From Protopterus annectens (lineage: Eukaryota > Chordata > Ceratodontiformes > Protopteridae): DNA of 64,000 nt. The stretch is from the NCBI RefSeq assembly GCF_019279795.1, contig NC_056732.1, positions 180,103,694 through 180,167,693 on the forward strand. Direction: 5' to 3'. Below are positions 42,353 through 53,889 of the stretch, in pieces; position 1 is the stretch's first letter; each line of letters begins with the position of its first letter. The notes under the pieces are model-generated. The model made no database searches and had not been told where the DNA came from. It saw nothing but the letters and a program-made list of their open reading frames with translations. Made by a program: the position numbers and the translations under genes.

Positions 42353-42452
42353 GACTGCAACAGTGAATACACTCAAACATCCACATTTATAGTAAGTATT
42401 CACAACTGTACTATGTTCTTTGTGTTTCACTGTTGCAGGCATCACACTTGGG
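42353..42452. repeat. DIRS-A4 internal complementary region
   Basis: CACATTTATAGTAAGTATTC then ACAACTGTACT, joined to ATGTTCTTTGTGTTTCACTG. Same left-complement plus right-complement layout. Confidence 0.75.
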
Positions 42453-42479
42453 TTGAATCCCAAAGCTGAAGAAAGGGGC

Positions 42480-44000
42480 AGTCAAGAAGACTGGGGGCTG
42501 GCTAGGATGCCCTGCAAGACTGCAGTGACAAAGCCTGCCCTTGATTTGGAGAAGAAAGGCAGGTGGTAATGATTGAAGGTATGAACAGAAGTCCATGTTG
42601 CAGCCTCCAGGATGTCCCTGGTGGAGACCCCTCTGAGAAAAGCTGCAGAGGTGGAGGTTGCCCTGGTGGAATGTGTCCTGATCCCCTTTGGGGGTGGTTT
42701 CCCGTGCCATTTGTAGCAGAAATGGATACAGTGTGTTATCCATTTGGAGATTGTTTGGATATGGCATTGCCCTCTGCCCCTGCTGCAAAGCTGACTAGCA
42801 ATTGGTCAGTTTTTCTAAAATATTTAGTCCTATCCAGATATAATCTAAGCTGTCTGTGCACATCTAGAGAGTGCAGAATCCTTTCCCCCTTGTTTCAGGG
42901 GTTCACTAAGCACAATATGTAATTGCTAGATATAACAATCTATAAACTGCATTGATCTACATGTCTATTGGTTCATATTGTGCTAACTGCCTTAAGGAGC
43001 CATTTTAAGCTTAACCAATAAGCTGAGGTTAGAATCAAACCCTGTACCTTGCGTCTATGAGGAAGACCTTAACCACTGTGCCAAGCCCACCCCTTGTTTT
43101 GTGGGTTAGGGAAAAAGGTGGGCAAATGAATGGAATGGTTGAGAGCCACACTGGACACCACTTTAGGCATGAAGGATGGGTTAGTCCTGAGGGAGTCCCT
43201 GTCAGCATGGAAAATGACGACGGGCTCTACAGCCATGACTGCTTGTAGTCTGAAACTCTTCTAGCTGAAGTAATGGCCAGAAGCAAGGCCGTTTTCCAAG
43301 AGAGGAATTTTAATTCTGCTGAAGCTACAGGTTCAAAGTGGGGTAGGGTGAGCTTTCCAAACACAAAGTTAAAGGTCCCAAGCTGGGGTAGGAGCTCTTC
43401 TGGGTACCCTTAAGTTGTTAGCCCCTCTTAGGAACTGTTTGATGAGAAGGTGTGAGAAGAGAGGTGGCTCTGTGCTGTAATGGCAGAGGCCTGAATTTTT
43501 ATAGAAGAGAAGGATACACCCCTGTGTAATAGGTCTGCTAGGTAATCCAGGATGATAGGTAGGGAGGGCTGTGCTGTTTCAACTCCCTTTGCGTGGATCC
43601 AGGTGCAAAACCTTTTCCACTTGTCAGCATAGGATTTTCTAGTGCTGGGGCGTCTGGCCTCACTTACAACATCTATGACTTGTTTGCTTAGGCTGGCAGC
43701 TTGAGGAGAGGTCAGGGAATATGCCAGGCTGTCAGGTTGAGGGTCTGCAACTGGGGATGCATGAATTCTCCATTCTTCTGGGTCAGGAGTGTTGGGATCT
43801 GAGGTAGATGCCATGGTGGCAGGAGTGACAGGCTGTGCAGCAGTGAGTACCAGTGCTGGCATGGCCAGTCTGGGGCAATCAGGATTGCCCTTGGTTTTTC
43901 CTGCCTTATTTTGAGCAGTATCCTTGAAATTAGTGGTAGAGGGGGAAATGCATAGACAGAGAAGTTTACCCACTGGAAGGATAGAGCATTCACTTTCTAG
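42480..44000 (-). pseudogene. DIRS-A4 tyrosine recombinase, interrupted by a SINE
   Basis: The N-terminal frame within 44,393-43,428 holds SEARRPSTRKSYADKWKRFC and ILDYLADLLHRGVSFSSIKI. The Arg I region (near 43,250) is frame-shifted. The central linker is split by the SINE at 42,896-43,089. The C-terminal part (42,411-42,788) has the H-x-x-R and Tyr region in mixed frames. Clearly dead. Confidence 0.7.
42896..43089 (-). mobile_element. tRNA-derived SINE in the DIRS-A4 recombinase
   Basis: 194-bp insertion bounded by a direct repeat CCCCTTGTTT (42,886-42,895 and 43,090-43,099). On the minus strand its head carries a pol III A box (TGGCACAGTGGTTA, rc of 43,070-43,083) and B box (GGTTTGATTCT, rc of 43,031-43,041) at tRNA-like spacing. 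The body after the head (GGCTCCTTAAGGCAGTTAGC...) has no similarity I recognise to the L2 or CR1 tails here. Confidence 0.8.
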
Positions 44001-45540
44001 GCCTTGCTGTGACGTTCCCTGGTGCAGAATTTGCTGAGCTGATGATTGGAATGGGAGGCGAAGAGGTCCACCTTCGGGGTGCCCCACGTCTGGGTTACAC
44101 GGGTGAAGGTTCTGTGGTCTAGCTGCCACTCGTGTGGGTCTAGCAGGTTTCTGCTTAAGTTGTCTGCCAGAGAGTTTAGGGAGCTTGGCAAGAATTGTGC
44201 TAGCTAGCAGGTGTATTTGCATGGCTGAGGCCAAGTGCCAAAGGGTCATGGTGAGCCTGCAGAGAGGATAAGAGCGAGTCCCTCCTTGTTTGCTGATATA
44301 CCACATCACTGTGGTGTTGGCTGTTTTGATCAGTAGAGGCCTTGGGGAGAGTAGGGGTGTGAAAGCTGTCAGGGCATGCTGAAGATCTAGCATCTCTTTT
44401 TGGCTGATGTGCAGAAGTACTTGATTTGGGGTTTAATGGCCCTGAATGTACCTGCCATCTAGATGTGCACACCAGGCATAGTCTGATGCATCTGTGGTGA
44501 GGGTCTGGGTGGCGTGGGGTTGTGAGAAGGAAGTCCCTTGTTGTGGATGCATGCTGCTGCCCACCAAAGAAAATCTTTCCTTAGACAGGGTATCATTGGT
44601 ATGACAGTTTCCAATTCTTGGGAGTGTTGACACCAAAGGCTTTTTAGGTACCATTGTAGTTTCCTCATATGCAAGTCTGTCATATGGAATGAGTAGAATG
44701 CAGGAGGCCATGAACCGTAGAGCTTGCAGGATTTTCCTTGCGGATAACTGGGTTCTGGTGGCTAGTTGAGAGAAGTAGCCTGTCAGGTAGGCTTGTTTTT
44801 CTGGAGTAAGGAATGCCATCTGGGATGCTGTGTCCAGGCTTGCTCCCAGGAATACAATTTTTTGTGTAGGGAGCCATTTTGATTTCTTTTCGTTTATGGT
44901 ACACCCCAGGGAGGTCAGTAGGTCCTTTACAAAGGTCAGGTTGCTGTCTGCCTGAATCAAGCAATAGTCTAAGTAGGGGTAAATTTGAATATTTCTTTGT
45001 CTGAAAAAAGCAATGGCTGGAGCCAGGCATTTTGTGAAAACTCTGGGAGCAGTGGATAAGCTCAAGGGAAGCGCATAGAACTGAAAGTGCATAGATCCTG
45101 CGCTGAAACGTAGATATTTCCTTCAAGATTTCCTGACTGGGATGTGTAGGTTGGCCTCTTTTAGGTCTAAGTTAGCTAACCAAGCATCCTTAGGATAAGA
45201 AAAAGCTACTGGAGGGTGAGCATTCTGAATTTTGGTATCACCAGAAAAGGGTTTAGAATAGATAGAGGATTGGGCACCAGGTTCCCCTTTTTCTGGGTAC
45301 CAGGAAGAGTTTGGAATAGAAACCATGGCCTATCTGGTCTGCAGGAACATGCTGTATTGCCCTCATGGAGAGCAGGGAAAGGACTTGCTTTTTTGCCTCT
45401 GCCCAATGGTTTGGAGGAAGATCTGGGAACCCTTTTGAGGTTGGCAGAGTGTGGAAATCAAATCTGCATCCCTGGGAAACTGTTGAGGATCCATCAGTCA
45501 TTGGTAATAGAGGCCCAGTTGTTTGCATGGAAGGAGAGTT
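43712..45540 (-). pseudogene. DIRS-A4 RT / RNase H / methyltransferase-like gene, broken
   Basis: RT fingers at 45,528-45,253 (GFYSKLFLVPRKRGTWCPIL). Palm at 45,092-44,433: MHFQFYALPLSLSTAPRVF and YPYLDYCLIQADS, where the second catalytic Asp has become Tyr. RNase H blocks: TLTTDASDYAWCAHL and LLDLQHALTAF. C-terminal block 44,191-43,712: KVDLFASHSNHQLSKFC, NALSFQWVNFSVYAFPPLPL and ILIAPDWPCQHWY. Several frameshifts. Confidence 0.75.
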
Positions 45541-47045
45541 TTCCTCCTAGGGGCACAAGCAGGTGGGCAGAGGTAATGAATGAAGGTGTAAAGTCATTGT
45601 GAGTTCTTACCATAATGGGGTGGCTTAGCACTCCCTGTTTTTGAAGAGGAGGGACTCCATTGCTTACATCTCTGCATTCCCTGGGAATGCTCTCTGAGGG
45701 GCCTGTTTCCCCTAGGTCTGGGCTGAGCTGGCCTGGGAGGGGCCGGAAAGGACCAGTGCTTGGAGGGGCAATGCCTACTGAACCTTGGAGGCTGGACCTG
45801 TAAAAAGTCTGTCTGCATAGATTTAGCTTTTTTTTCCATCTTTAAGACCTCTTCTGTCTTGGTGCCAAACAAATTGTCTTTGTTCAATTGTGTCCAATAT
45901 TGACATGGTCTGTCAAGGTCTGTTCCTTAAGCCAAGCATGCCTTTTAAGGACAGAACCAGCGACTGCTGCCTTGCAAGATGTTCCTAGGGTATGGGCATC
46001 AAAGCCACATTGCAAGGTGTGCTTAGTAACCTGGCTTGCAGAATTCATAAGCTCTTGTAATTCTTTATTTTCTACACAAGCAGAAAAGGAAGATATTTTT
46101 TGTTTGAGGAGTTCCATGGTATGCTGCTGATATTTCAAGCATGTGGAACTGACAATTTAGTGCTCTAATAGCAAGAACTGCAGAGGTGTATACTTTTTTC
46201 CCCATCTGTCTAAAGCACGGGAATCCCTTTCTGAGGGGGTGAGATTCTTAGCTGAGGTTGTTTTAATTCCTTTAGGTCCTTGGGAGATGACCACTGGGTC
46301 AGCAGTAGGATTTTTGAAAAGGAATTTGAGAGAGTCAGGGACTCTGTAGTAACTGTCAGATTTCTTGGAAGCAGGAGAAAGGGTGTCAGGAGTCAAACTG
46401 GATTCCACAAAATCATCCACAACATGCAGGGCAGAAGGAATGGCTAAAGGTCTGTGCTGTGGTAAATCTAAGAATTCCCTGAGTCTTTTTTGACTGTGGG
46501 TAGTCCTGACATTCACATTGGAAATGCTACCTTAAAGTATGTAGGGTTTCACCAAATGAAAAATCCTTGGGTGGAGAGGCAGAAGGAATGGATTCCTCTG
46601 CCATCAGAATCCTCATAAGTAGAGAGGGGTTGCATGTCTTCATATTCTGAAGAATCAGTCATCAGACTCGTTCAGATAAAACTACTAGGGACAAGTCTCT
46701 CTTTTGGAAGGGGTAGCCTGGCTTCCCCTAATAAGCAAAACAAGGTCTTCCGCCATTTTAAGCATATGAGATTGAGACATGAAAGCAGGTGCCTGAGCTT
46801 GGGCTGTCGTTTTTTTGGGTGTAGTTTGTACCCTGGGCCTTACAAACTCTGTAGTTTTAGAAAGAACTGAAGACGCGACAGAAGTCATTGGTTTGTGTAG
46901 AGTATCTGTAGTGTGAAGAACTTGCGTGGAAGCTGGTGCCTGCTCAGCAGCTCTGGACTCATCCAAGTTAGAGACATATGCACTTAGTCGAAGAGTCTCG
47001 CGGCATATCGGACTTCAAAAGGGTCTCAAGTAGCAGCTTGCGAAT

Positions 47046-47257
47046 AGTACAGTTGTGTACCTACTATAAATGTAGCTGTTGAGTGTATTCGTTGTTGCAG
47101 TCATTAGTATTGGGTTATCCTGCTGGCAGGCTACCCGCAGTCGGCCAGAATTCCAAAATCTATGTCCGGCGTCGGTTGCTGTCGCCTCTTCCCAGACATC
47201 AGTGCGCCAGAGATATAAAAAATGCAGCCGATGCCATTTTCTTCAGCTTTTCTTGCC
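47046..47257 (+). repeat. DIRS-A5 left inverted terminal repeat
   Basis: Inverse of 58,657-58,836, with the long shared stretch CCTGCTGGCAGGCTACCCGC. Inward TATAAAA at 47,214-47,220. Confidence 0.85.
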
Positions 47258-47490
47258 CCAGATGTCAGGTGCCCCCAAAATGGTAGGCTAAAACATTATG
47301 CCAATAATTATGCATGCAGTAAAATAAACATTTCCTTCATCTACAAGCAAATACACCACAAAGGTTGTATAAGATGGAGAAGAATAGGTAAGTCCCAGCC
47401 AAGAAAAGGGGGATAGTGGGTGGGTAACCTGGACTGCAACAGTGAATACACTCCAACATCTACATTTTCAACATCTACATTTATGGTAGG

Positions 47491-48266
47491 TAAAACCTCA
47501 GCTTGGCCAGCTAAGAACGTGGTTATATTCAACTGGACGTATAAGAGAATTTAAGTACCTTTATCTGCACTTTTTTTTTAAAAAAATACAGTATTTAATT
47601 TGATTTAAACTGTGTATGAAGGAGTGTTGAAGGAATATTTAACTGAAGTTATTCTGTTCTTCAGTAACTTGAACTGAAGCTAGTGTTGGCTGAATTTTAT
47701 TTGCTAGTAATTACAGGTGTGGGGGTAGCCACATTCTTTGATTTCCTGTCCTTGCATATTTAAACTGGTGTATGTGAAATAATTCCTGCTTTAAAACCTC
47801 AGCTTGGCCAGCTAAGAACTTGGTTATATTCAACTGGATGTATAAGAGAATTTAAGTACCTTCATCTGCACTTTTTTTTTAAAAAAATACAGTATTTGAT
47901 TTAAACTGTGTATGAAGGAGTGTTGAAGGAATATTTAACTGAAGTTATTCTGCTCTTCAGTAACTTGAACTGAAGCTAGTGTTGGCTGAATTTTGTTATT
48001 TGCTAGTAATTACAGGTGTGGGGATAGCCACATTCTTTGATTTCCTGTCCTTGCATATTTAAACTGGTGCATGTGAAATAATTCCTGCTTTAAAACCTCA
48101 GCTTGGCCAGCTAAGAACATGGTTATATTCAACTGGACGTATAAGAGAATTTAAGTACCTTTATCTGCACTTTTTTTTAAAAAAAATACAGTATTTAATT
48201 TGATTTAAACTGTGTATGAAGGAGTGTTGAAGGAATATTTAACTGAAGTTATTCTGCTCTTCAGTT
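47491..48266 (+). repeat. CR1-2 5' tandem repeat, about 300-bp unit, 2.6 copies
   Basis: Units start TAAAACCTCAGCTTGGCC at 47,491, 47,792 and 48,091 (lengths 301 and 299 bp). The third stops near 48,266. The copies are highly similar by eye. Each unit contains a T/A run (TTTTTTTTAAAAAAA) and two GAACTGAAG-type motifs. Confidence 0.9.
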
Positions 48267-48689
48267 ATTCCCACCCACCCGCCTTGTTTTTGTTTTGGTG
48301 TTACTTAATGGCATTGAAACTGTCCGCCCCTCAGCCTGCCTCTGGGCCCATCTCATTTGCTCACTCAACTGAGTGCAGTGAGATCATATTCTGATTTCAG
48401 GCACTCCTACTGTGTACAAAGAGAGCATCTGGGAAATATTAAGCTTATTTCCTGCCTTTCTTGTTAAGTGGTACAGACTATTTGTAGGTTTCTGAGCCCC
48501 CAAGCCCTTCTGTGTTTGAGGGAAGCCTTCTAGCTTGTTTTTTTTTCTTATAACTAGCCAGTTTTCTAGTTTCAGCACTCAAATCTGTTTCTTTGATCTC
48601 AGCACTTGCTCAGAAAAAAAAAAAAATTCATCTGCTTTTACTGTACTTGTGTTTATACCCACTTCTTTTTACTTTTGCATCATCTTAAA

Positions 48690-49590
48690 AATACTCAATT
48701 GTATTTATTACTGCTTGGTGTAACTCATTCTAAGCCTTTTGGTTTAAACACTTGGGCTTCGGACCAGGTAGTTGTTTTGCACTGAGAGGGTTTGTGGTCT
48801 GCACTGTTGTGGCAGAACAGGTAGCTTACATCCTTCTAGGTTGAGAACTGCTGATTGAGGGCTCAGTGTCTGTTATTCTAAAAGTGTATTAATTCTGGTT
48901 TAAGCACTTGGGCTTTCAAGCCAGTTATTTTACATTAAGAGGGTTCGTGGTCTGCACTCTTGTGGGAGGAGAGGCTGGACTCTGCCCTTCTGAGCTGGGA
49001 ATTTATGGTTAAAGGCTTATAGTGCATGCATATCTGAACTGTTTCTTACTGAAGTTGGTGCGCCTTGTTTGCTGTGGCATAGACTGGATTCGGGCCTGCT
49101 GGATCTAGCTTTGTTTGTGTAACTTGAGCACTAATCCAGACATTCTCTAAAGTATTCAATGGTATTTATTACTGCTTGGTTGTAACTTGATTAAAGTGTA
49201 GCTATCATTCAATTCTTTTGGATTAAGCACTTGGGCTTCAGACCAGTTGTTTTACATTAGGAAGGTTTGTGGCAAGCACTGTGGTGGCAGGACAGGTAGC
49301 TTTCATCCTTCTAAGTTGGGAACTGCTGATTGAGAGCCCAGTGTCCAAGTGTATTAGTTTTGGTTTAGGCACTTGGGCTTCAGGCCAGTTATTTTACATT
49401 AAGAAGGTTCGTGGTCTGCACTCTTGTGGGAGAAGAGGCTGGACTCTGCCCTTCTGAGCTGGGAATTTCTGGTTAAGGGTTTATAGTGCCTGAATATTTG
49501 AACTGTATCTTACTGAAATTGGTACACCTTGTTTGCTCTAGCATAGACTAGATCCAGGCCTGCTGAATCTAGCTTTGTTTATATGCTTGT
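48690..49590 (+). repeat. CR1-2 second 5' repeat block
   Basis: A unit of about 460-480 bp is present twice (GTATTTATTACTGCTTGG at 48,701 and about 49,162; CACTTGGGCTTC at 48,751 and 49,229). Each unit holds two subunits of roughly 150-170 bp that share CACTTGGGCTT...CCAGTT...TTTACATTA...GTGGTCTGCACT. No coding content. Confidence 0.8.
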
Positions 49591-49890
49591 TGTTTGTTTG
49601 CTTGTTATTTGCCTGGAAGCTAATTCCACCTAATACGCAACTTCTCAGCGCTTCTGTGGATCACTAGTGATATCTGCATTGCTTACTGTACTTATTTCCT
49701 TGTTTCACTTGAAAGAAAGTTACTGTTTGTCGTTTTTGCATTTAGTTACTTGTAACACATTGCACTCAAGTTACCTGGCACTTGCTCACTAAAGCAATTA
49801 TATAAGTCAGCACTAAAAATTAAAAGCACTACACCCTCACTCCCCACTGGCCCTTGTTTTCAATTAAGGATTTCCCAATATTATTCTAGC

Positions 49891-50859
49891 ATGTCCAAAG
49901 GTCAGTTGTCAATCTCCACTCCGGTCCAGCTGGTGAATCTGGGAATCTTGAGGCAATGTTATAACTGCCTCATGTACACAGACAACCCTCTCCTCCTCCC
50001 ACATAACACAAATATTTGCGAGAGATGCAGCTATTTAGCCAAACTGGAGGCTGAGCTCTCTCAATTCAGGACTGGCAAGACCAGACAGGAGGAGAAGGCA
50101 ACTACACACACCACAAAACCAGCCTCACATAATGTTACCACTCCACTGAATCAAACACAAACACACAAAGACATACTCGGAGGCTCTGAGTAAAAATTTA
50201 CCTAAACAGCAGAGGCCTCCAAAGCAGACACCCAAACAACTGATACCTCAAGACACCCCACAAGCAACACAAACCACAAAAGCAGTGTGCAAAGCAGTCA
50301 CAGCCCTTAAGGCCAAATACAACACCAAACATACTTGTCATAGGTGACTCCATAGTCAGACACACTGACGTCCCACTCACCAGGCTGAACAAGGAGAGGG
50401 TCACAGTAAGCTGCCTATCAGGCGCTAGAATCCGCCACATAACACAAGCACTCTGGTCACTCCACGGCAAGTACAAATATGACACAGTCATTGTCCATGC
50501 TGGTGTGAACGACCTGAGACGTACCTCCCTGGACTACATAAAAAGAGACAGAGGAGCTCTCTGATTATGTAGCCCAGGCAGGTATGACCCTAACCCTGAG
50601 CAGTATCCTTCCTTCACCAAGAATGATGCCACAATATAGAGACAAGATGACCAGCTTTAACAATTGGCTTAATGTCTGGTGTCATTCAAAGGGGATCCAG
50701 TGTCTGTCTGCCTGGGATGACATGCTTGACAAGCCACGCTGCTTCGCAAGGGACGGCTTGCACCTGTCACCCCTGGGATTCCGGATATTGGCTAAGGCTC
50801 TTGCCACCCCCATAGTGCCTTTTTTAGGCAAGGCTCAAATTCTAAACCTACCACCCTAG
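49891..50859 (+). pseudogene. CR1-2 ORF1 (C-rich N-terminus plus esterase-like domain), broken
   Basis: The frame from 49,891 gives MSKGQLSISTPVQLVNLG, CYNCLMYT and ICERCSYLAKLEAEL, with a CxxC pair and a leucine-rich helix, then a T-rich linker. Frames break near 50,190. The esterase-like part continues as VIGDSIVRHTDVP, VIVHAGVND (better preserved than the VIVHASVND of CR1-1) and, after the shared frameshift near 50,557, DGLHLSPLGFRILAKAL. S, N/G and D-H blocks of an SGNH hydrolase are all present. Confidence 0.75.
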
Positions 50860-50888
50860 AAAACAAAAATGGGAAGAAACTGAGGGTA

Positions 50889-53706
50889 ATGCTGCTCAAT
50901 GCCAGAAGTCTAAATCTCAAAATGCATGCACTCGAGGCCCTTCTCAGTATGGAGAACAGAGTCTGTGCTGTAACTGAAACCTGGTTCAAGGCTCCTGAGA
51001 GCACCCCGGCACTATTAGGTTTTACCTCGTATCATGCTCCGCCCCAAAACCCAGACCACACCACAAAAGGAGGGGGTGTATCCATATTCATAAAGGATAC
51101 CCACACCTCCAGGTTGGTGGCAAAGCACAAAGCTTCGGAAACCATCCAGGTGCAACTAACCATAGGCAAAACTGCTCTACAAATTGTAGCATGCTACAGG
51201 CCACCCTCTCAAACTCAGGAACCCCACACAGCCTTCCTGAAGACACTGGAGGGTATAAATGTATCTCCTAACACCATCATATTGGGTGACTTCAACTACC
51301 CGAATATAGACTGGGAACATTACTCAAGCCCTAACTTTCTAGCCCAACGGTTCCTGGAGTTCATAAATTCAAATGCCATGGAACAGCTAGTCACTGTTCC
51401 CACGAGAGGAGAAAATATACTAGATCTCATTGTCACCAACATGGGGACAAAATGCTCCACACCGGAAGTATATCCCTCATTGGTGAGATCTGATCATAAA
51501 CTAATCTCACTGGAAATCCACATCCCGCCCACCCCAAACAAAAGACCATAGTGAAGAACTTCTCTAAAGCAAACTTCACACTACTCAAGACTGGTGTGGT
51601 ATCCTTCAAGGCCCCTGAGCCAGTGGAAACCACAACCCAAGCTGCGGAAGCCCTTACAAATGCCTTCTATGAACACCTCCAGGACTGCATGGATCAGGCA
51701 ATCCCAAATAAAACCAAGACTCTTTCCACAAAGGGCAAACGTCCAGTCTGATGGACCCCAGCCATTAACAAACTTTACAATAAGAGGAGAAAGCTATTAC
51801 ATGATAGAACAAAATCCATAAAAGGGAAGTCACCCTGATCATTATTAGTAAAAAATAAGAGCACTCATAAAATCAACTAAGGCTAATTTTGAGAGAAAAT
51901 TGCCATGGATTCAAAGGACAATCATAAGGCCTTTTTCAGCTATGTTAGGAACCTGGGTGGAAACTCCCAGATATGCTCAGAATTAGTCCAAAATGATACA
52001 AAATCACTGAACCCACAGACATTGCCAACATACTGGCAGACAGGTTCAGTGCAAACTTCACCCCTCTCCCCTAAAGGAGAGAACTATCCCAGCAGAGTGT
52101 AGCCTCCCAGACATCTCAAATGCGCAGGTGAAAGCTGCTCTCTCTAAAGCTAAAAACACAGCATCAATGGGACCGGATGGTGTCCCCGGCTGTGTGCTAC
52201 ACGAGCTAAATGAGGAATTAAACCCGCACATAAGGCAGCTGTTTAATCTCAGCCTTACCACAGGATACGTGCCCAAGGAGTGGCGACGGCAACTGTGGTC
52301 CCACTCCACAAAGGCGGCACCTCACGGACCCTGATAATTACCGCCCCATAAGCTTAACAAGTCTAGTCTGCAAAGCTATGGAGAGGATCATAATGGAGCT
52401 CATAAACAAAGATATAGGGGACTTGCAGACATTGGACCCGACCCAGTTTGGCTTTGTCAAGGGAAGATCATGCCTTTTGAACTTGGTCGACTTCTTGAAA
52501 CAGTCACCAAGGCCATTGATGAGGAAAGGCAGTCCATACAGCCTACCTTGACCTTGCAAAGGCTTTCGACACAATACCCCACTCGGGTATTGTAGAAAAA
52601 CTTACCAGCTTAAATGTAAACCCATATGTCACAAGATGGGTTGCAAACTGGCTTAAGGACAGAACCCACAGGGTTAGAGTTGCTGGCGCTGTGTCAGACT
52701 CCAAGCCGGTCACAAGTGGTGTCCCACAGGGCTCGGTCCTTGGCCCCTATTGTTTGGCATCTACTTCTCAGAAGTACAGGCCAACATGGGAGGACTTTGG
52801 CTGACAAAGTTTGCAGACGACTGCAAACTGGGCCATAGTGGAAAGTGCATCGGACACGGATATCCTTCAGAAGGGACTCACGGAAACAGATAGCTGGTGC
52901 CAGAGCCATGGCCTGAAGTTCAACGCCAAAAATGTATAGTCATACCCTTCGGGAAAAACAAGGTAACCCCAAGCTACCATATAGGTGGCAATCCACTAAG
53001 CACAGAAGAAGTTATCAGGGACCTGGGGACCCAGGTTGACAGTGGCCTTTCTTTTGACACTCACATTGCTAAAGTGGTTAGAAAGACCTTCTACATTGCC
53101 CACCTGATCATGAAGGGATTCACATCCAGATCTAGTGAGGTCATTGTTCCCCTGTACTCTTCACTTATCAGACCAATGATAGAGTACAATGCCCCATTCG
53201 GGATGCATCTCACCCGACATCTGCAGCAATTGGAGAGACCCCAAAAGTTCCTCACCAAAAGGATAAAGGGACTCCAAAATCTGTCATATGCTGCCAGATT
53301 GAAGAAACTCCAGCTCTATTCAGTCGCATACCGTCTGCTCAGAGGTGACATGTGCCTGACATACAAGGCCATGTCCAACCCGGAATTAATGGACATGCTC
53401 CACCTCAAAAAATCCAAATCCACCAAAACCACTAGAGCAAGCAACTTGAACCTTAGCACGGATATAAATAGGACGTGCTGGAGGGATAGATTTATCACTC
53501 AGACTCCCTATGCTGTGGAATAAAATTCCGGTCAATGTGAGGCAGAGCACCTCGCTGACTCTGTTCAAGAGAAATCTAGACCTGTGGATGGGAGATCGTA
53601 GGTTTACCCCCGGAATCATCTCTGTCACTGCTGGACAGAGGCACAACAAACTAATGGGCACAGTATTTTTTCATATACGGGTTGGCGTAAGCCACAAAAA
53701 TTTGGG
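50889..53706 (+). pseudogene. CR1-2 ORF2: endonuclease and reverse transcriptase, broken
   Basis: Endonuclease 50,889-51,551: MLLNARSLN, TETWFKAPES, GGGVSIFIKD, IILGDFNYPNIDW, SDHKLISLEIH, complete. RT: PGCVLHELNEELNPHIRQL, NYRPISLTSLVCKAMERII, TQFGFVKGRS, GVPQGSVLGP (frame-broken) and catalytic KFADDCKLGHSG near 52,810. The thumb and C-terminus are in one good frame, 52,897-53,523 (STEEVIRDLGTQVDSGLSFD, SLIRPMIEYNAP, LQQLERPQKFLTKRIKG). The last block (NKIPVNVRQSTSLTLFKRNL) follows one more frameshift near 53,510. Confidence 0.85.
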
Positions 53707-53889
53707 CTAGGCTTATAAATGCCTTAGGGCAGATAGCCTAGTATAAACCTATGAACCTATGAACTGTACTATGTTCATCGTGTTTCACTTTTGCAGTCAT
53801 TACTATTGGGTTGAATCCCAAAGCTGAGGTTGGGTGGCTGGGTCTAAATAGGATTAGGTGCGGCTATAAGGCCCTGCAGAACAGCAGTG

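Larger units (their letters stand above)
47491..53762 (+). mobile_element. CR1-family LINE copy 2 (CR1-2), apparently full length
   Basis: 6.27-kb insertion in the A5 ICR: two repeat-structured 5' segments, ORF1 (49,891), ORF2 (50,889-53,706), and a 3' end with the CCTATGAA repeat (53,747-53,762) like the short tandem tails of CR1 elements. No clear target duplication; a few target bases seem lost. Broken by frameshifts but more complete than CR1-1. Confidence 0.85.
47433..53811. repeat. DIRS-A5 internal complementary region, interrupted by CR1-2
   Basis: Left half 47,433-47,492 (CAACAGTGAATACACTCC ... ATTTATGGTAGGT) and right half 53,763-53,811 (CTGTACTATGTTCATCGTG). The left half has a private small duplication of ACATCTACATTT. 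Reuniting the halves gives the usual ICR less a few bases. Confidence 0.8.

Noticed and set aside
43021-43089. A functional tRNA gene
   Set aside because: A and B boxes are present but the sequence cannot fold as a full tRNA and is part of a 194-bp insertion with a target duplication, so it is a SINE head.
47491-48266. CRISPR-like or satellite array
   Set aside because: Units are about 300 bp with no spacers and only 2.6 copies, and they directly precede a LINE ORF1.
50335-50859. Stand-alone host esterase gene
   Set aside because: The esterase-like domain is in the ORF1 position of a CR1 LINE and occurs in both CR1 copies; such domains are known in CR1 ORF1.
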